From: Nannocystis pusilla | GTDB taxonomy: Bacteria; Myxococcota_A; Polyangia; Nannocystales; Nannocystaceae | DNA length: 64,000 nucleotides | Assembly (NCBI RefSeq): GCF_020073745.1 | Contig: NZ_JAIRAU010000048.1 | Location: forward strand, 1-64,000 | Reading direction: 5' to 3' | Shown: positions 25,176-37,518 of the stretch, in pieces | Layout of the letters: the number at the start of each line of letters is the position of its first letter | Numbering within the stretch: the first letter of the stretch is position 1 | The notes under the pieces: model-generated | What the model was told of the DNA's origin: nothing | What the model saw: the letters and a program-made list of their open reading frames with translations, nothing else | Database searches by the model: none | Made by a program: the position numbers and the translations under genes

Positions 25176-26726
25176 TCAGCGATCGGCGCGGCGCCAGAAC
25201 TCGACCTTGCCGACGCGCAGGCCGTGATCGCGGACGTAGCGCTCGCCGAGGAACCGGCGCAGCGCCGGGAATTGCTGCTTGGGGGCGGTCCCGCCGATGG
25301 CGATGTACGCGGGCGGGGCGGCGGCGAGGTCGTGCAGGAGCTGCTGCGCCCACGGGCCCTCGGCGAGCACCTGCGACGGGCCGGCGGGGGTGCGCCAGGT
25401 GTCGTCGTGCGTGGTGGTCAAGAGGCCGAGGGTCTTGTAGACGCGGCTGGCCGACAGCCGGCCGCTGTACGCGTGGACGCCCCACAGGTGCCAGCCCCAC
25501 ACCCAGATCGTGTCGCCGGGTTCGGTGCGCTCGCCGAGCCAGCGGCCGATCGTGCGCGCGCCCTCGTCGTGCGGGCGGGCGCGGTCGTCTCGCGTCAACC
25601 GCAGCGCCCAGGCGGCGCGGACGGTCAGCGCGAGGACCAGCGGGGCGAGGACCAGGCGCGGCCAGCCGCGGCGCCACAGGCCGCCCGCGCTCGCGCCCCA
25701 CGGGGCCGCGGCGAGCAGGCACAGCGGCGGCAGGACGCCGAGCCAGTAGCCCTTGTAGAAGCGCAGGCCGGTGGCGGCGGCGGCCATGGCGGCGGCGGTC
25801 CACACGAGCAGGAAGCGGATGGCCCCGGGGACATGTCGGCTGTCCTCAGCGACATGTCCCCGGGGACGGGCGGCGAGGGCGAACGCGGCCAGGGCCAGCG
25901 GCAGGGCCAGGAAGTGCGCGGCGGCGGCGACGAACTCCCAGGCCGCGCGCGCGGGCGAGGTGCCCGCCGCGTTGTGGGCGATGTACTGGAAGCCCCACGG
26001 GTTCCACACGTAGCCGGTCAGCAGGGCGCCGAGGTGGCCGCGGACGAGGTAGTGGAGGGCGACCGGGACGTGGGCGAGCAGGAAGCCGGCGACCACCGCC
26101 GCGCCGGCGCGGACGTCCCGGCGACCCGGCGGGCACACGGCCCAGAACAGCACGGGCACGAGGATCACCCCCGAGGGCTGCTTGCACAGCGCGGCCAGGC
26201 CGCACAGCGCGCCGGCGACCAGCCATGTCCCGAGGGACCTGTTCCGAAGCGCATGGTCCTCGCGCCAGGTCGCGGCCCGCACGGCGGCCAGCGCGGCGGC
26301 CACCGCCGGCAACTGGGCCCAGGTGACGTAGTTGGCGTCCATGCTGTCGAGGTGGGCGTCGTGCAGGGCGTACAGCGCGGCGGCGACGACGGCCGCGCGC
26401 GCGCCCCACAGGCGCCAGGCGACCCACGCGAGGAAAACCAGCGAGCCGAGGGCGACCAGGTTGGCGGCGATCTGGAACGCGGCGATGTCGCGGCCCTCGG
26501 GCCCGGCCAACACGGCGGCGAGGTAGAAGGTGCCGGGCGCCTTGAGCTCGACGGCGTCGACGTAGGGCAGGCCGCCGGCGCGCAGCAGCATGGCCTCGTA
26601 GAGGATCCCGCCGACGTCGTGCGAGGCGAATCCGCCCTCGACGAACCCGGGCCGGCGGATCAGGCCCGACAGACCGACGATCGCCAGGACCGCCAGCGCG
26701 GCCGCGAGGTGGCGACGGGCGAGCAC
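25176..26726 (-). CDS. Membrane glycosyltransferase, ArnT/PMT (GT39)-like
   Basis: About 516 residues, with roughly ten hydrophobic segments and a C-terminal soluble domain. Early in the protein are GGFASHDVGGILYEAMLL and VDAVELKAPGTFYLAAVL. The first resembles the catalytic acidic loop of GT39/GT83 enzymes, which transfer sugars from lipid-linked donors to acceptors outside the membrane. The C-terminus has GRWLGERTEPGDTIWVWGW. GTG 26726 is used because upstream the frame overlaps the divergent gene and is Arg/Ser-rich. Two repeat arrays (25831-25871 and 26223-26270) are read in frame as loops (RGHVAEDSRHVPG; HALRNRSLGTW). Confidence 0.8.
   Translation of the reverse strand: MLARRHLAAALAVLAIVGLSGLIRRPGFVEGGFASHDVGGILYEAMLLRAGGLPYVDAVELKAPGTFYLAAVLAGPEGRDIAAFQIAANLVALGSLVFLAWVAWRLWGARAAVVAAALYALHDAHLDSMDANYVTWAQLPAVAAALAAVRAATWREDHALRNRSLGTWLVAGALCGLAALCKQPSGVILVPVLFWAVCPPGRRDVRAGAAVVAGFLLAHVPVALHYLVRGHLGALLTGYVWNPWGFQYIAHNAAGTSPARAAWEFVAAAAHFLALPLALAAFALAARPRGHVAEDSRHVPGAIRFLLVWTAAAMAAAATGLRFYKGYWLGVLPPLCLLAAAPWGASAGGLWRRGWPRLVLAPLVLALTVRAAWALRLTRDDRARPHDEGARTIGRWLGERTEPGDTIWVWGWHLWGVHAYSGRLSASRVYKTLGLLTTTHDDTWRTPAGPSQVLAEGPWAQQLLHDLAAAPPAYIAIGGTAPKQQFPALRRFLGERYVRDHGLRVGKVEFWRRADR
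25831..25871. repeat. Hexamer array inside the glycosyltransferase gene
   Basis: In-phase units at 25838 (GGCTGT), 25852 (ACATGT) and 25866 (ACGGGC), plus an extra ACATGT at 25831, 7 bp out of phase. The same CATGTCGGCTGTCC arrangement recurs at 42578, so these two loci share a common variant. Confidence 0.65.
26223..26270. repeat. Four-unit array inside the glycosyltransferase gene
   Basis: Units at 26223 (CCATGT), 26237 (ACCTGT), 26251 (GCATGG) and 26265 (CCAGGT), all 14 bp apart. Confidence 0.65.
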
Positions 26727-26838
26727 GAGGCGCGATGATGCCCGACTCGCAGAGCTTCTCGGAAGCCGTTCGGACGTGTGGCGCGATTCCGCGCCGCGGC
26801 GGTTGTGCGGCCCGCCGTTTTTGCTGCAATACCGGGGC

Positions 26839-28575
26839 ATGCGACGACATGACCTCGGCTTGAAGGGCGCGCTCGGCCTGCTGACCCTGGCGGGCTGTCC
26901 GCCGGACGACGTGGTGATCGTCAGCGCGAGCGACACGGACACGAGCACCAGCACGAGCGGCGGGGAGCCGACCTCGGAGGACGGGCCGCCGACGAGCTCG
27001 ACGGGAGAGCCGGACGCGACGGCCACCGGCGGGCCGGAGTTCGACGGGGTGATCGCGCCGACGCTGCGGATCTACCGGCCGCTCGACGGGGCGGAGATCG
27101 AGGCCTCGCGCGACCCGCTGCTCGACCACGAGAGCCTGACGATCGTCGCCTCGGGCGTGACCTACCCGGCGGTCTACGCCGAGGCCGAGGGCCGGCTCGA
27201 GTTCGCGGATGTCCCGAAGGCCATGTACTCGCTGCGCGCGCAGCAGCCGGCCGCGCCCGACCTGCCCGACCTGCCGGGGCGGCTGTCGGTGATCCAGAGC
27301 GTGGCCCGCGAGCTCGAGAGCTTCGCCGGGATCTGCAGCGGCCGGCCCGACGTCGCGTTCACCGGCGACCTCGACACCGCGCTGGCGATCTCGGCGGGCG
27401 AGATGCTGCCGCTCGGACCCGAGGACCAGTTCGAGTTCTACTCGTACAACGCCGACGCGCTGTTCCTGGTGTTCCCCGACCTCGACGAGATGGACGCGAC
27501 GGGCTCGCCGCAGCTCGACGAGACCGAGATCGTCGACTGGACGATCCCGTGGCGGCCCGACAGCGGGCGCGGCGCGTGGCCGCTGGTCGACACCGCCGAG
27601 GGCGACGACTTCTGGCTCGGCCACCTGGTGGCGACGCCGCTGGTGCCGGCGCCGACGGGCGCCGAGCTGCAGGACCCGTGGTCGTTCGCGCAGCGCTACG
27701 TGCTGGGCGAGACGGCCAAGCTGTCGCTGCCGACGATGACCGCGGGCGCGACGACGGCGGTGAGCGGGACGTTCAAGGCGGTCGCCGGCGAGACGGTGAG
27801 CGTCGACCTGCGGGCGGGCGAATTCATGGCCGAGCTGCAGATCTACGACGCGGCGCTGAAGTCGGCCGGCTGCTTCGTCGCCGCGGTGCTCGAGCCCGGC
27901 GCCGAGCACCCGATCACCGGCATCACGCCCAACCTCGGCGGCATCAACGTGTACGGCATCGACGCGCCGGTCGACCCCGAGTGCGTGGGTATGGACTGCG
28001 AGACGATGTTCGTCACCCCGGGCGACCGCGTGCTCGAGCTCGAGCTCGGCAACCCCTACTCCGAGGACGGCACCGAGACGCTGATCGTGCAGTGCTCGCG
28101 CTACGTGTTCGTCGACGACCCCGACGGCGGGGCGTACGACTACCTGGCGAGCGACCTGATCGTGCAGGGCCGCCTCGCCGACCTGACGCAGGCGCCGATC
28201 GTGCCGAAGATCGGGCTGGTCCGCGACCTCGCGGTCAACGGCACGCCGGTCGCGCCCGACGAGAAGCTCGACGGCGTCGGCGAGAACCCGACGATCAGCT
28301 TCACGGCCCCGAAGTTCGGCGCGCCGGATTTTTATACGATCACGATCCGCACGCTCGACGACGTGATGGGCGCCGACGGCCCGGTGGTCCGCCGCGCGAT
28401 CGGCAGCATCCGCACCGAATTCACGACCGTGACGATCCCCGACGGCTTCCTCGAGCCCGGCGGTCATTACTACGTCCAGGTGACCGCCGAGCGCAGCCAC
28501 GGGCTGACGGAGGCCCACGCCAAATCGCACGACGTCTGGCTGTCGCGGGCGATGACGGGCGTGCTGACGCCGTAG
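26839..28575 (+). CDS. Large lipoprotein of unknown function, acidic beta-rich
   Basis: 578 residues. The signal peptide MRRHDLGLKGALGLLTLAGC ends in a lipobox. A Ser/Thr/Glu linker of about 45 residues follows. The mature part is acidic and strand-rich, with segments such as IAPTLRIYRPLDGAEIEAS, VYAEAEGRLEFADV, WSFAQRYVLGETAKLSLP, GETVSVDLRAGEFMAELQIYD, and a fibronectin-like end (NPTISFTAPKFGAPDFYTITI, GGHYYVQVTAERSHGL). No family was recognised; it is probably a surface or periplasmic protein. ATG 26839 is chosen for the signal peptide. It is divergent from the glycosyltransferase gene. Confidence 0.78.
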   Translation: MRRHDLGLKGALGLLTLAGCPPDDVVIVSASDTDTSTSTSGGEPTSEDGPPTSSTGEPDATATGGPEFDGVIAPTLRIYRPLDGAEIEASRDPLLDHESLTIVASGVTYPAVYAEAEGRLEFADVPKAMYSLRAQQPAAPDLPDLPGRLSVIQSVARELESFAGICSGRPDVAFTGDLDTALAISAGEMLPLGPEDQFEFYSYNADALFLVFPDLDEMDATGSPQLDETEIVDWTIPWRPDSGRGAWPLVDTAEGDDFWLGHLVATPLVPAPTGAELQDPWSFAQRYVLGETAKLSLPTMTAGATTAVSGTFKAVAGETVSVDLRAGEFMAELQIYDAALKSAGCFVAAVLEPGAEHPITGITPNLGGINVYGIDAPVDPECVGMDCETMFVTPGDRVLELELGNPYSEDGTETLIVQCSRYVFVDDPDGGAYDYLASDLIVQGRLADLTQAPIVPKIGLVRDLAVNGTPVAPDEKLDGVGENPTISFTAPKFGAPDFYTITIRTLDDVMGADGPVVRRAIGSIRTEFTTVTIPDGFLEPGGHYYVQVTAERSHGLTEAHAKSHDVWLSRAMTGVLTP

Positions 28576-28605
28576 GCGTCTCGGGCGAGGCGAGCGCAGT
28601 CGCTA

Positions 28606-29148
28606 TCAGTGCTTGCCGGTCACACGGCGGAGCTCACCTCGTGCATCTCGCACCGAAGGGGGTTCGTGCTCCAGCACTTGCGGCCATGCGCGTGCGAGTT
28701 CACGGGCGGCCGCACCGAGGTCTGCGGCGAGGCGACGCCAGTCAGGGTCGCGCTTGAAGTCCTGCTCCTCGCTCACCGGGCGGCGCGACGGGCAACAGAA
28801 GTGCACGTACCAGTTCTCGGCCTCGAGTCTCGGCACCACGTAGGCGACGCGTTCGCCGTTCTGGCGGCCGGCGAATCCCTGCTCGCTGAGGATTCGATCC
28901 AGGCGGTGCTTGCGGCCGTCGACGCCGAAGTCGTCGGCGTCGATCACGACCAGTAAACCACGGGACGTCTGAAAGTTTTTGCTGCGGAGAAATGGGATCT
29001 CTTCGAGCAACGCCCGCTCGACGCCGACGCAATCGACGCAGCGGCGGTAGCGGACCTTCGGGGGCGTGAGTCCATAGACTCTCCGGAGGAGCTGGCGCAG
29101 GAGGGATTCGTGTTCGTTGTCTTCGAAGAGGACGGCGAGTTCACTCAT
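28606..29148 (-). CDS. TOPRIM-like (DUF4276-type) protein, partner of the upstream ATPase
   Basis: 180 residues starting MSELAVLFEDNEHESLLRQL. TOPRIM-like features are an acidic first strand (FEDNEHE), the DxD strand GLLVVIDADDFGVDGRKHRL, and VAYVVPRLEAENWYVHFC, which parallels the conserved E-[TN]-W motif of DUF4276-type nucleases. Its ATG overlaps the stop of the ATPase gene by eight bases, so the two are coupled. OLD-family nucleases fuse an ABC-type ATPase to a TOPRIM domain, and PARIS (AriA/AriB) splits them as here. A defence role is inferred from architecture. The family assignment is from memory, not a search. Confidence 0.65.
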   Translation of the reverse strand: MSELAVLFEDNEHESLLRQLLRRVYGLTPPKVRYRRCVDCVGVERALLEEIPFLRSKNFQTSRGLLVVIDADDFGVDGRKHRLDRILSEQGFAGRQNGERVAYVVPRLEAENWYVHFCCPSRRPVSEEQDFKRDPDWRRLAADLGAAARELARAWPQVLEHEPPSVRDARGELRRVTGKH

Positions 29149-30235
29149 GGATCCCTCGCGCGAGCGTCTCCCCGAGCGTGATGCCGACGGGTTTGGGCAC
29201 CGATTCGGCGCGGACATGACCTCCGTCGGGGCGGACGAGCCGGACTGCGTCTTCGTGGCCGATGAAGTCGATGATCTCGCGCGAGTGCGAGATGATGAGG
29301 CCCTGCGAGCGGTGCTCGTCGAGCGCGTCGCAGAAGGTGACCAGCCAGGGCTGGATCTCCGGCAGGGCGACGAAGTTGTCGGGTTCGTCGAAGCAGAGGA
29401 CGCTGGCGTCGCCGTGGGCGGCGTGCAGGACGACGTAGAGGATGATCAGCGCGCGCTGACCGTCCGACAGGTGATCGAAGTCGATCGTGTACGGGTCCCC
29501 GCCGGGGAACACGAACTCCGCTTGTAATAACTTCGCGCGCCCGAACGTCGGCTTCTTGAGGTGGCGGAATCCTGGGAGGATCGTGCGCAGCTGCGCCAGC
29601 GCGGCCTCGACGGCCGCCGGTTCCTCGTCGGAGATGAAGCGGTACCAGGAGGCGAAGTTCGCGGCGTCGTGGTCCAGGAACGGCGAGTCCCGGCGTGTCG
29701 ACGGATCGATGCCCTTGGGGTCGATGCGCAGGATCAAGATCCCCTGCAAGAAGTCCTTGAACCAGGTCGCCAGGCGGTTGACCTTCTTCGGTTCGAGGGC
29801 GGCGAGGAACGAACGCCGCGGGTTGAAGGAGAACGAGGAGCCGGGTTTGCCTTCGTCCGTGAAGAGCTGGACCTCGGCGTCCTGGTATCGGTAGAGCGTG
29901 CGACCCTCGAAGACGAGGGATTCGCCGGCGATCCGGACGTCCTCGTCGTCCGGATCGTGCTCGACCTGGAGCTCGTAGGTAAATGTGCCGCCCTGGCCCT
30001 CGACCTCGAGGATGAATCGCTGCTGGCTCGAGCCGGCGAACAGCGCGAGCGTGTCCGGCGGGAAGGCCTCGCGGACCTCGTCCTCCGCCACGAGCAGACT
30101 CTGCAGCGCACCGAGGGCGTCGAAGAGCGAGGACTTCCCGGAGCCGTTGTCACCGAGAAGCAGCGTACGCCGGCCCAATCGCAGCTCGAAGTTCACGAAG
30201 CAGCGGTAATTGTCGATGTAGAGGCGCTTGAGCAT
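29141..30235 (-). CDS. ABC-type/RecF-like AAA ATPase (OLD/AriA-like)
   Basis: 364 residues. It starts MLKRLYIDNYRCFVNFELRL, the standard opening of RecF/OLD-like ATPases. Walker A is LLGDNGSGKSSLFDAL (about 27-42), the ABC signature is HLSDGQRALIILYVVL, Walker B is SVLCFDEPDNFV, and the switch histidine is in LIISHSREII. No TOPRIM domain is fused; the following gene supplies a TOPRIM-like protein with an 8-bp overlap. The start lies 140 bp from the divergently transcribed lhr. Such pairs are typical of anti-phage systems (OLD, PARIS, some retron effectors). Codon use is like that of its neighbours, and no transfer marks are seen. Confidence 0.85.
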   Translation of the reverse strand: MLKRLYIDNYRCFVNFELRLGRRTLLLGDNGSGKSSLFDALGALQSLLVAEDEVREAFPPDTLALFAGSSQQRFILEVEGQGGTFTYELQVEHDPDDEDVRIAGESLVFEGRTLYRYQDAEVQLFTDEGKPGSSFSFNPRRSFLAALEPKKVNRLATWFKDFLQGILILRIDPKGIDPSTRRDSPFLDHDAANFASWYRFISDEEPAAVEAALAQLRTILPGFRHLKKPTFGRAKLLQAEFVFPGGDPYTIDFDHLSDGQRALIILYVVLHAAHGDASVLCFDEPDNFVALPEIQPWLVTFCDALDEHRSQGLIISHSREIIDFIGHEDAVRLVRPDGGHVRAESVPKPVGITLGETLARGIHE

Positions 30236-30375
30236 CGGCCCGTAGTGCGTGGTAACACGGGGCTCCAGGCCGCGCCAGCAGCACGGCCGGGCCCGTCCGC
30301 GGTCACCCGGACCCTCACGCCCCAGGGGCTCTGGCGCGTGCGCGCGGGCGGGCGGGCGCGTACACTCGCGGGCCC

Positions 30376-34935
<4,560 letters not shown>

Positions 34936-35160
34936 GAGCCTGCCTGAGAAAACGCGCGCCAGAAGGCGCGGGGCCGTGGAGATCTGGGTGACGGCGGGCA
35001 CGGAGCGGCGGAGCGGGTCCCTCGCGACGGCGGGGCCCTCCCAGGCAACGTGCTCGGCGCCCGTGGGCTTCGATGGTGAGCTGTCGTTGAGGACAGGTTC
35101 GTTCGTGCTTCGCGGACGATGGCGCCTGCGCGCGGTTGCCTGCGGCCCCTCCCGCCTGCG
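34936..35160 (+). repeat. Long inverted-repeat arm, left
   Basis: This arm matches the reverse complement of 36344-36570. It is the authentic 3' end of the element, since the transposase stop at 35230 lies just inside. It carries one 14-bp hexamer pair (AGCTGT 35079, ACAGGT 35093), which the other arm repeats at 36406/36420. Confidence 0.8.
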
Positions 35161-35229
35161 TCCCACTCCGCCGCTCCGTGCCCGCCTGCGGAGAGCGTCG
35201 CCGGCCCCGCTTGTCGTCGTGCGGGAGGC

Positions 35230-36333
35230 TCACCGAGCGGCGGCGAGTGCGGCGCGACCGACTGCGGTCAGCAGTTTGCGCAAGTTGTGAGCGGTGCAGA
35301 CGAGCCGCCATTCGAGCTGCACCTTCTTCATACCGCGCATGAGGAAGCGGCCGAAGCCGAGCGCGGCCTTGATTTGGCCGAAGACGGGCTCGACGACCTG
35401 CTTGCGCAGGTGATAGCGACTCCGATATCCGGCGCGGGCGAGTCGCATGCGCATGTCATGGGCACGTGTGCCGGGGAGCTGGCCGATGCGACCCTTCGCG
35501 CTCCCCTCCCTGTGCTTGATCCGTCCGGTGGCGATGTAGCCACGGACGTGTCGGCGACCGAGCTCGCGGAGATTCGCCTCCGAGCAATAGCCCGCGTCGG
35601 CCGACAGTTCACGCGCCTGCCTGCCCGTGTTCGCCTTGATCTGTGCGAGCATCGGTGCGAGCGCACGGACGTCGTTCTGCTCGGCGATCACCATCTCGGC
35701 GACGATCACCTGGGAGGCACTGTCGACGGCGGCCTGGGCGTTGTAGCCCTGCACGAAGCCGTCCTTGGTCATCATCAACTTGCTCTCGGGATCGGTGAAA
35801 TTGCGCTGGGCCTTGTCCGAAGGTGTCCCATCAGCCATGTGGTGAGGTCGCGGCACAGTCGGTTCCGGCCGTTCCTCGTCGCGCGCCCTGGCCTCCTGGG
35901 CTGCGCGTCGGTCCCCGTCACGAGCAGCGGCCTCGGCGGCAGCCTCGGTCTCGAGCGCCGCCATCGCCGCACGGATCTTTGCCAGGCGCTCCTGCTTGCT
36001 CTGCACCCATGCCGGCATCTCGTCGCCGCGACCATCCGCGTGCCGATCGTCCTCGCTACGATCGAGGTCGTCGGCCTCAGCGAACCACCGCGCGACCTCG
36101 GCCGCGAGCTGCGGCTCGACCTCTTTCATCCGCGTGTAGCTCATCGCCTTGTGCTTCGAGGCGTTCGCCTTGATCTTCGTCCCGTCGAGCGCGACGTGTC
36201 CGAGCTTCACCAGTCCGGCTTTCTGGCACAGCCGGAGAACCTGGCCGAAGAGACCGCCGAGCGCCGGGAGATGCCGCCGGCGGAAGTCATTAACCGTGCG
36301 ATGATCCGGCCGCTGACACGCAGTCACGGCCAT
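35230..36333 (-). pseudogene. IS1182-family transposase, N-terminally truncated
   Basis: The recognisable transposase runs from MAVTACQRPDHRTVNDFRRR to the stop, about 367 residues. Present are GHVALDGTKIKANASKHKAM (first catalytic Asp in the VALDGTK strand), DPESKLMMTKDGFVQGYNAQ, VSADAGYCS-type motif (ELSADAGYCSEANL), and the C-terminal VVEPVFGQIKAALGFGRFLMRG with the catalytic Glu. Full proteins start about 90-110 residues earlier. Here the N-terminus is replaced at about 36344 by the inverted copy of the element's other end. It is probably inactive alone, though the DDE residues remain. The open frame continues upstream through non-homologous sequence. Confidence 0.8.
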
Positions 36334-36343
36334 GAAGTCAACT

Positions 36344-36570
36344 CGCAGGCGGGAGGGGCCGCAGGCAACCGCGCGCAGGCGCCATCGTCCGCGAAGCACG
36401 AACGAACCTGTCCTCAACGACAGCTCATCATCGAAGCCCAAGGGCGCCGAGCACGTTGCCTGGGAGGGCCCCGCCGTCGCGAGGGACCCGCTCCGCCGCT
36501 CCGTGCCCGCCGTCACCCAGATCTCCACGGCCCCGCGCCTTCGGCCACGCGATTTCCTGGACAGGCTCCT
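36344..36570 (-). repeat. Long inverted-repeat arm, right
   Basis: An inverted copy of 34936-35160 replacing the original 5' end of the IS and the start of its transposase gene. The outermost ~30 bases differ more than the inside (GTCCAGGAAATCGCG versus GCCTGAGAAAACGCG), so the tip may come from the original other end. Confidence 0.8.
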
Positions 36571-36584
36571 AGCAGGGCGCTCGA

Positions 36585-36862
36585 GACATGCGCGCGCGAG
36601 GGCGCGGGGCTGCGGAGATCGTCGAGGGGCGGACGAGGGGCGGCGCAGCGGGTCCCTGCGACGCGGTCCTTCCACACCAGGTGTTCGACGGCGATGATGT
36701 GGTGGCTCGCGTCCGACGATTGGCACGCCGTCTGCGCGCCAGGTGCGGAGCCCCCCGCTGCTTCCCGCTGCGCCGCCCCTCGTCCGCCCTGCGGAGACCG
36801 TCGCCAGCCCCGCTCGTCGAAGGACGGCGATGCTCACCTCGCGACAGCGAGCGCGACGCGTT
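36585..36862 (+). repeat. Degenerate solo copy of the IS end
   Basis: Bases about 36595-36690 align loosely with 34965-35060 (shared GGCGCGGGGC, GCGGAG and AGCGGGTCCCT words). Bases 36770-36862 align with 35161-35250 (CTGCGGAGA-CGTCGCC-GCCCCGCT). This looks like an older, diverged remnant of the same element end, in direct orientation to the left arm, lying between the IS and the Uma2 gene. Confidence 0.5.
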
Positions 36863-36868
36863 GCGCGC

Positions 36869-37450
36869 TCACGGCGAGGCGGGCGACGGCGGCTCGGGCA
36901 GGAACAGGCGCCCGACCGGTAACTCGACGGCCTCGAACGGGGCGATGCGGGCTCTGGCGGTCTCGTCGTAGACGCCGATGCTCTTCCACTGGCCGCCGTC
37001 GAGCGCGTAGGCCTCGAGCAGACGGGCGTCGGGGTCGACGAGCCAGTAGTGCGGGACGCCGTGGCGGGCGTACAGCTGGAACTTGTGTAAACGGTCGCGC
37101 TTGGTCGAGGAGGGCGAGAGGACCTCGCAGATCCAGTCGGGGATGACGTCGATCGGGAGTTGGTAGTGACCTTCCAGGCGAGCGCGGCGCCAGCCGACGA
37201 CGTCGGGCTGCGCGATGTCGTCGACGGTGAAGCGGACGTCGATGCCGCCGACGATGTCCCAGCCGCCCGGGCCGTCGTCGTCGAAGTCGAAGGGCCCACC
37301 GAGGAATCGATACAGGCCGCTCCGCACGTTGGCGTGATGCAAGGTCTGGCCCGGCTGTATGACGAGCTCGCCACCCAGGACCTCGGCCTTGACGCCCTCC
37401 GGCAGGGCGACGAGGTCGGCGTAGGTGGCGAGCTTCGCGGCGGCCGTCAT
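36869..37450 (-). CDS. Uma2 family (DUF820) restriction-endonuclease-like protein
   Basis: 193 residues, paralogous to the gene at 10859 along its whole length: KLATYADLVALPEGVKAEVLGGEL, PDVVGWRRARLEG, IDVIPDWICEVLSPSSTKRDRLHKFQLYARHGVPHYWLVDP and FEAVELPVGRLFLPEP. The PD...E-x-K-like residues are conserved. Its 3' end lies directly against the degenerate IS remnant, and its 5' end is 68 bp from the divergent crtI. The last residues (PSPASP) may be affected by the neighbouring remnant. Confidence 0.88.
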   Translation of the reverse strand: MTAAAKLATYADLVALPEGVKAEVLGGELVIQPGQTLHHANVRSGLYRFLGGPFDFDDDGPGGWDIVGGIDVRFTVDDIAQPDVVGWRRARLEGHYQLPIDVIPDWICEVLSPSSTKRDRLHKFQLYARHGVPHYWLVDPDARLLEAYALDGGQWKSIGVYDETARARIAPFEAVELPVGRLFLPEPPSPASP

Positions 37451-37518
37451 GAAGTGAGGATACCACGCGTCCTGCGGGCGTGTGCTCGTGACGCCCGGGG
37501 ATACACTCGCGCGGCGGC

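Larger units (their letters stand above)
34936..36570. mobile_element. IS1182-family element with rearranged ends
   Basis: The element begins GGAGCCTG and ends CAGGCTCC and is flanked on both sides by CTAG (34932-34935 and 36568-36573 region), which fits a 4-bp target duplication. Bases 34936-35160 and 36344-36570 are inverted copies of each other over about 225 bp with few differences. An IS1182 element normally has short terminal inverted repeats of tens of bases, so the long arms are abnormal. The transposase between them is on the minus strand and lacks its N-terminus. Total length about 1.63 kb. Confidence 0.8.

Noticed and set aside
29200..29230. Isolated ACATGA near 29215 as a member of the hexamer family
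   Set aside because: No partner lies 14 bp to either side.
35230..37374. A single 714-residue protein across IS and Uma2 region
   Set aside because: The frame only joins the transposase to antisense of the Uma2 gene and the inverted arm. The Uma2 gene is intact in another frame.
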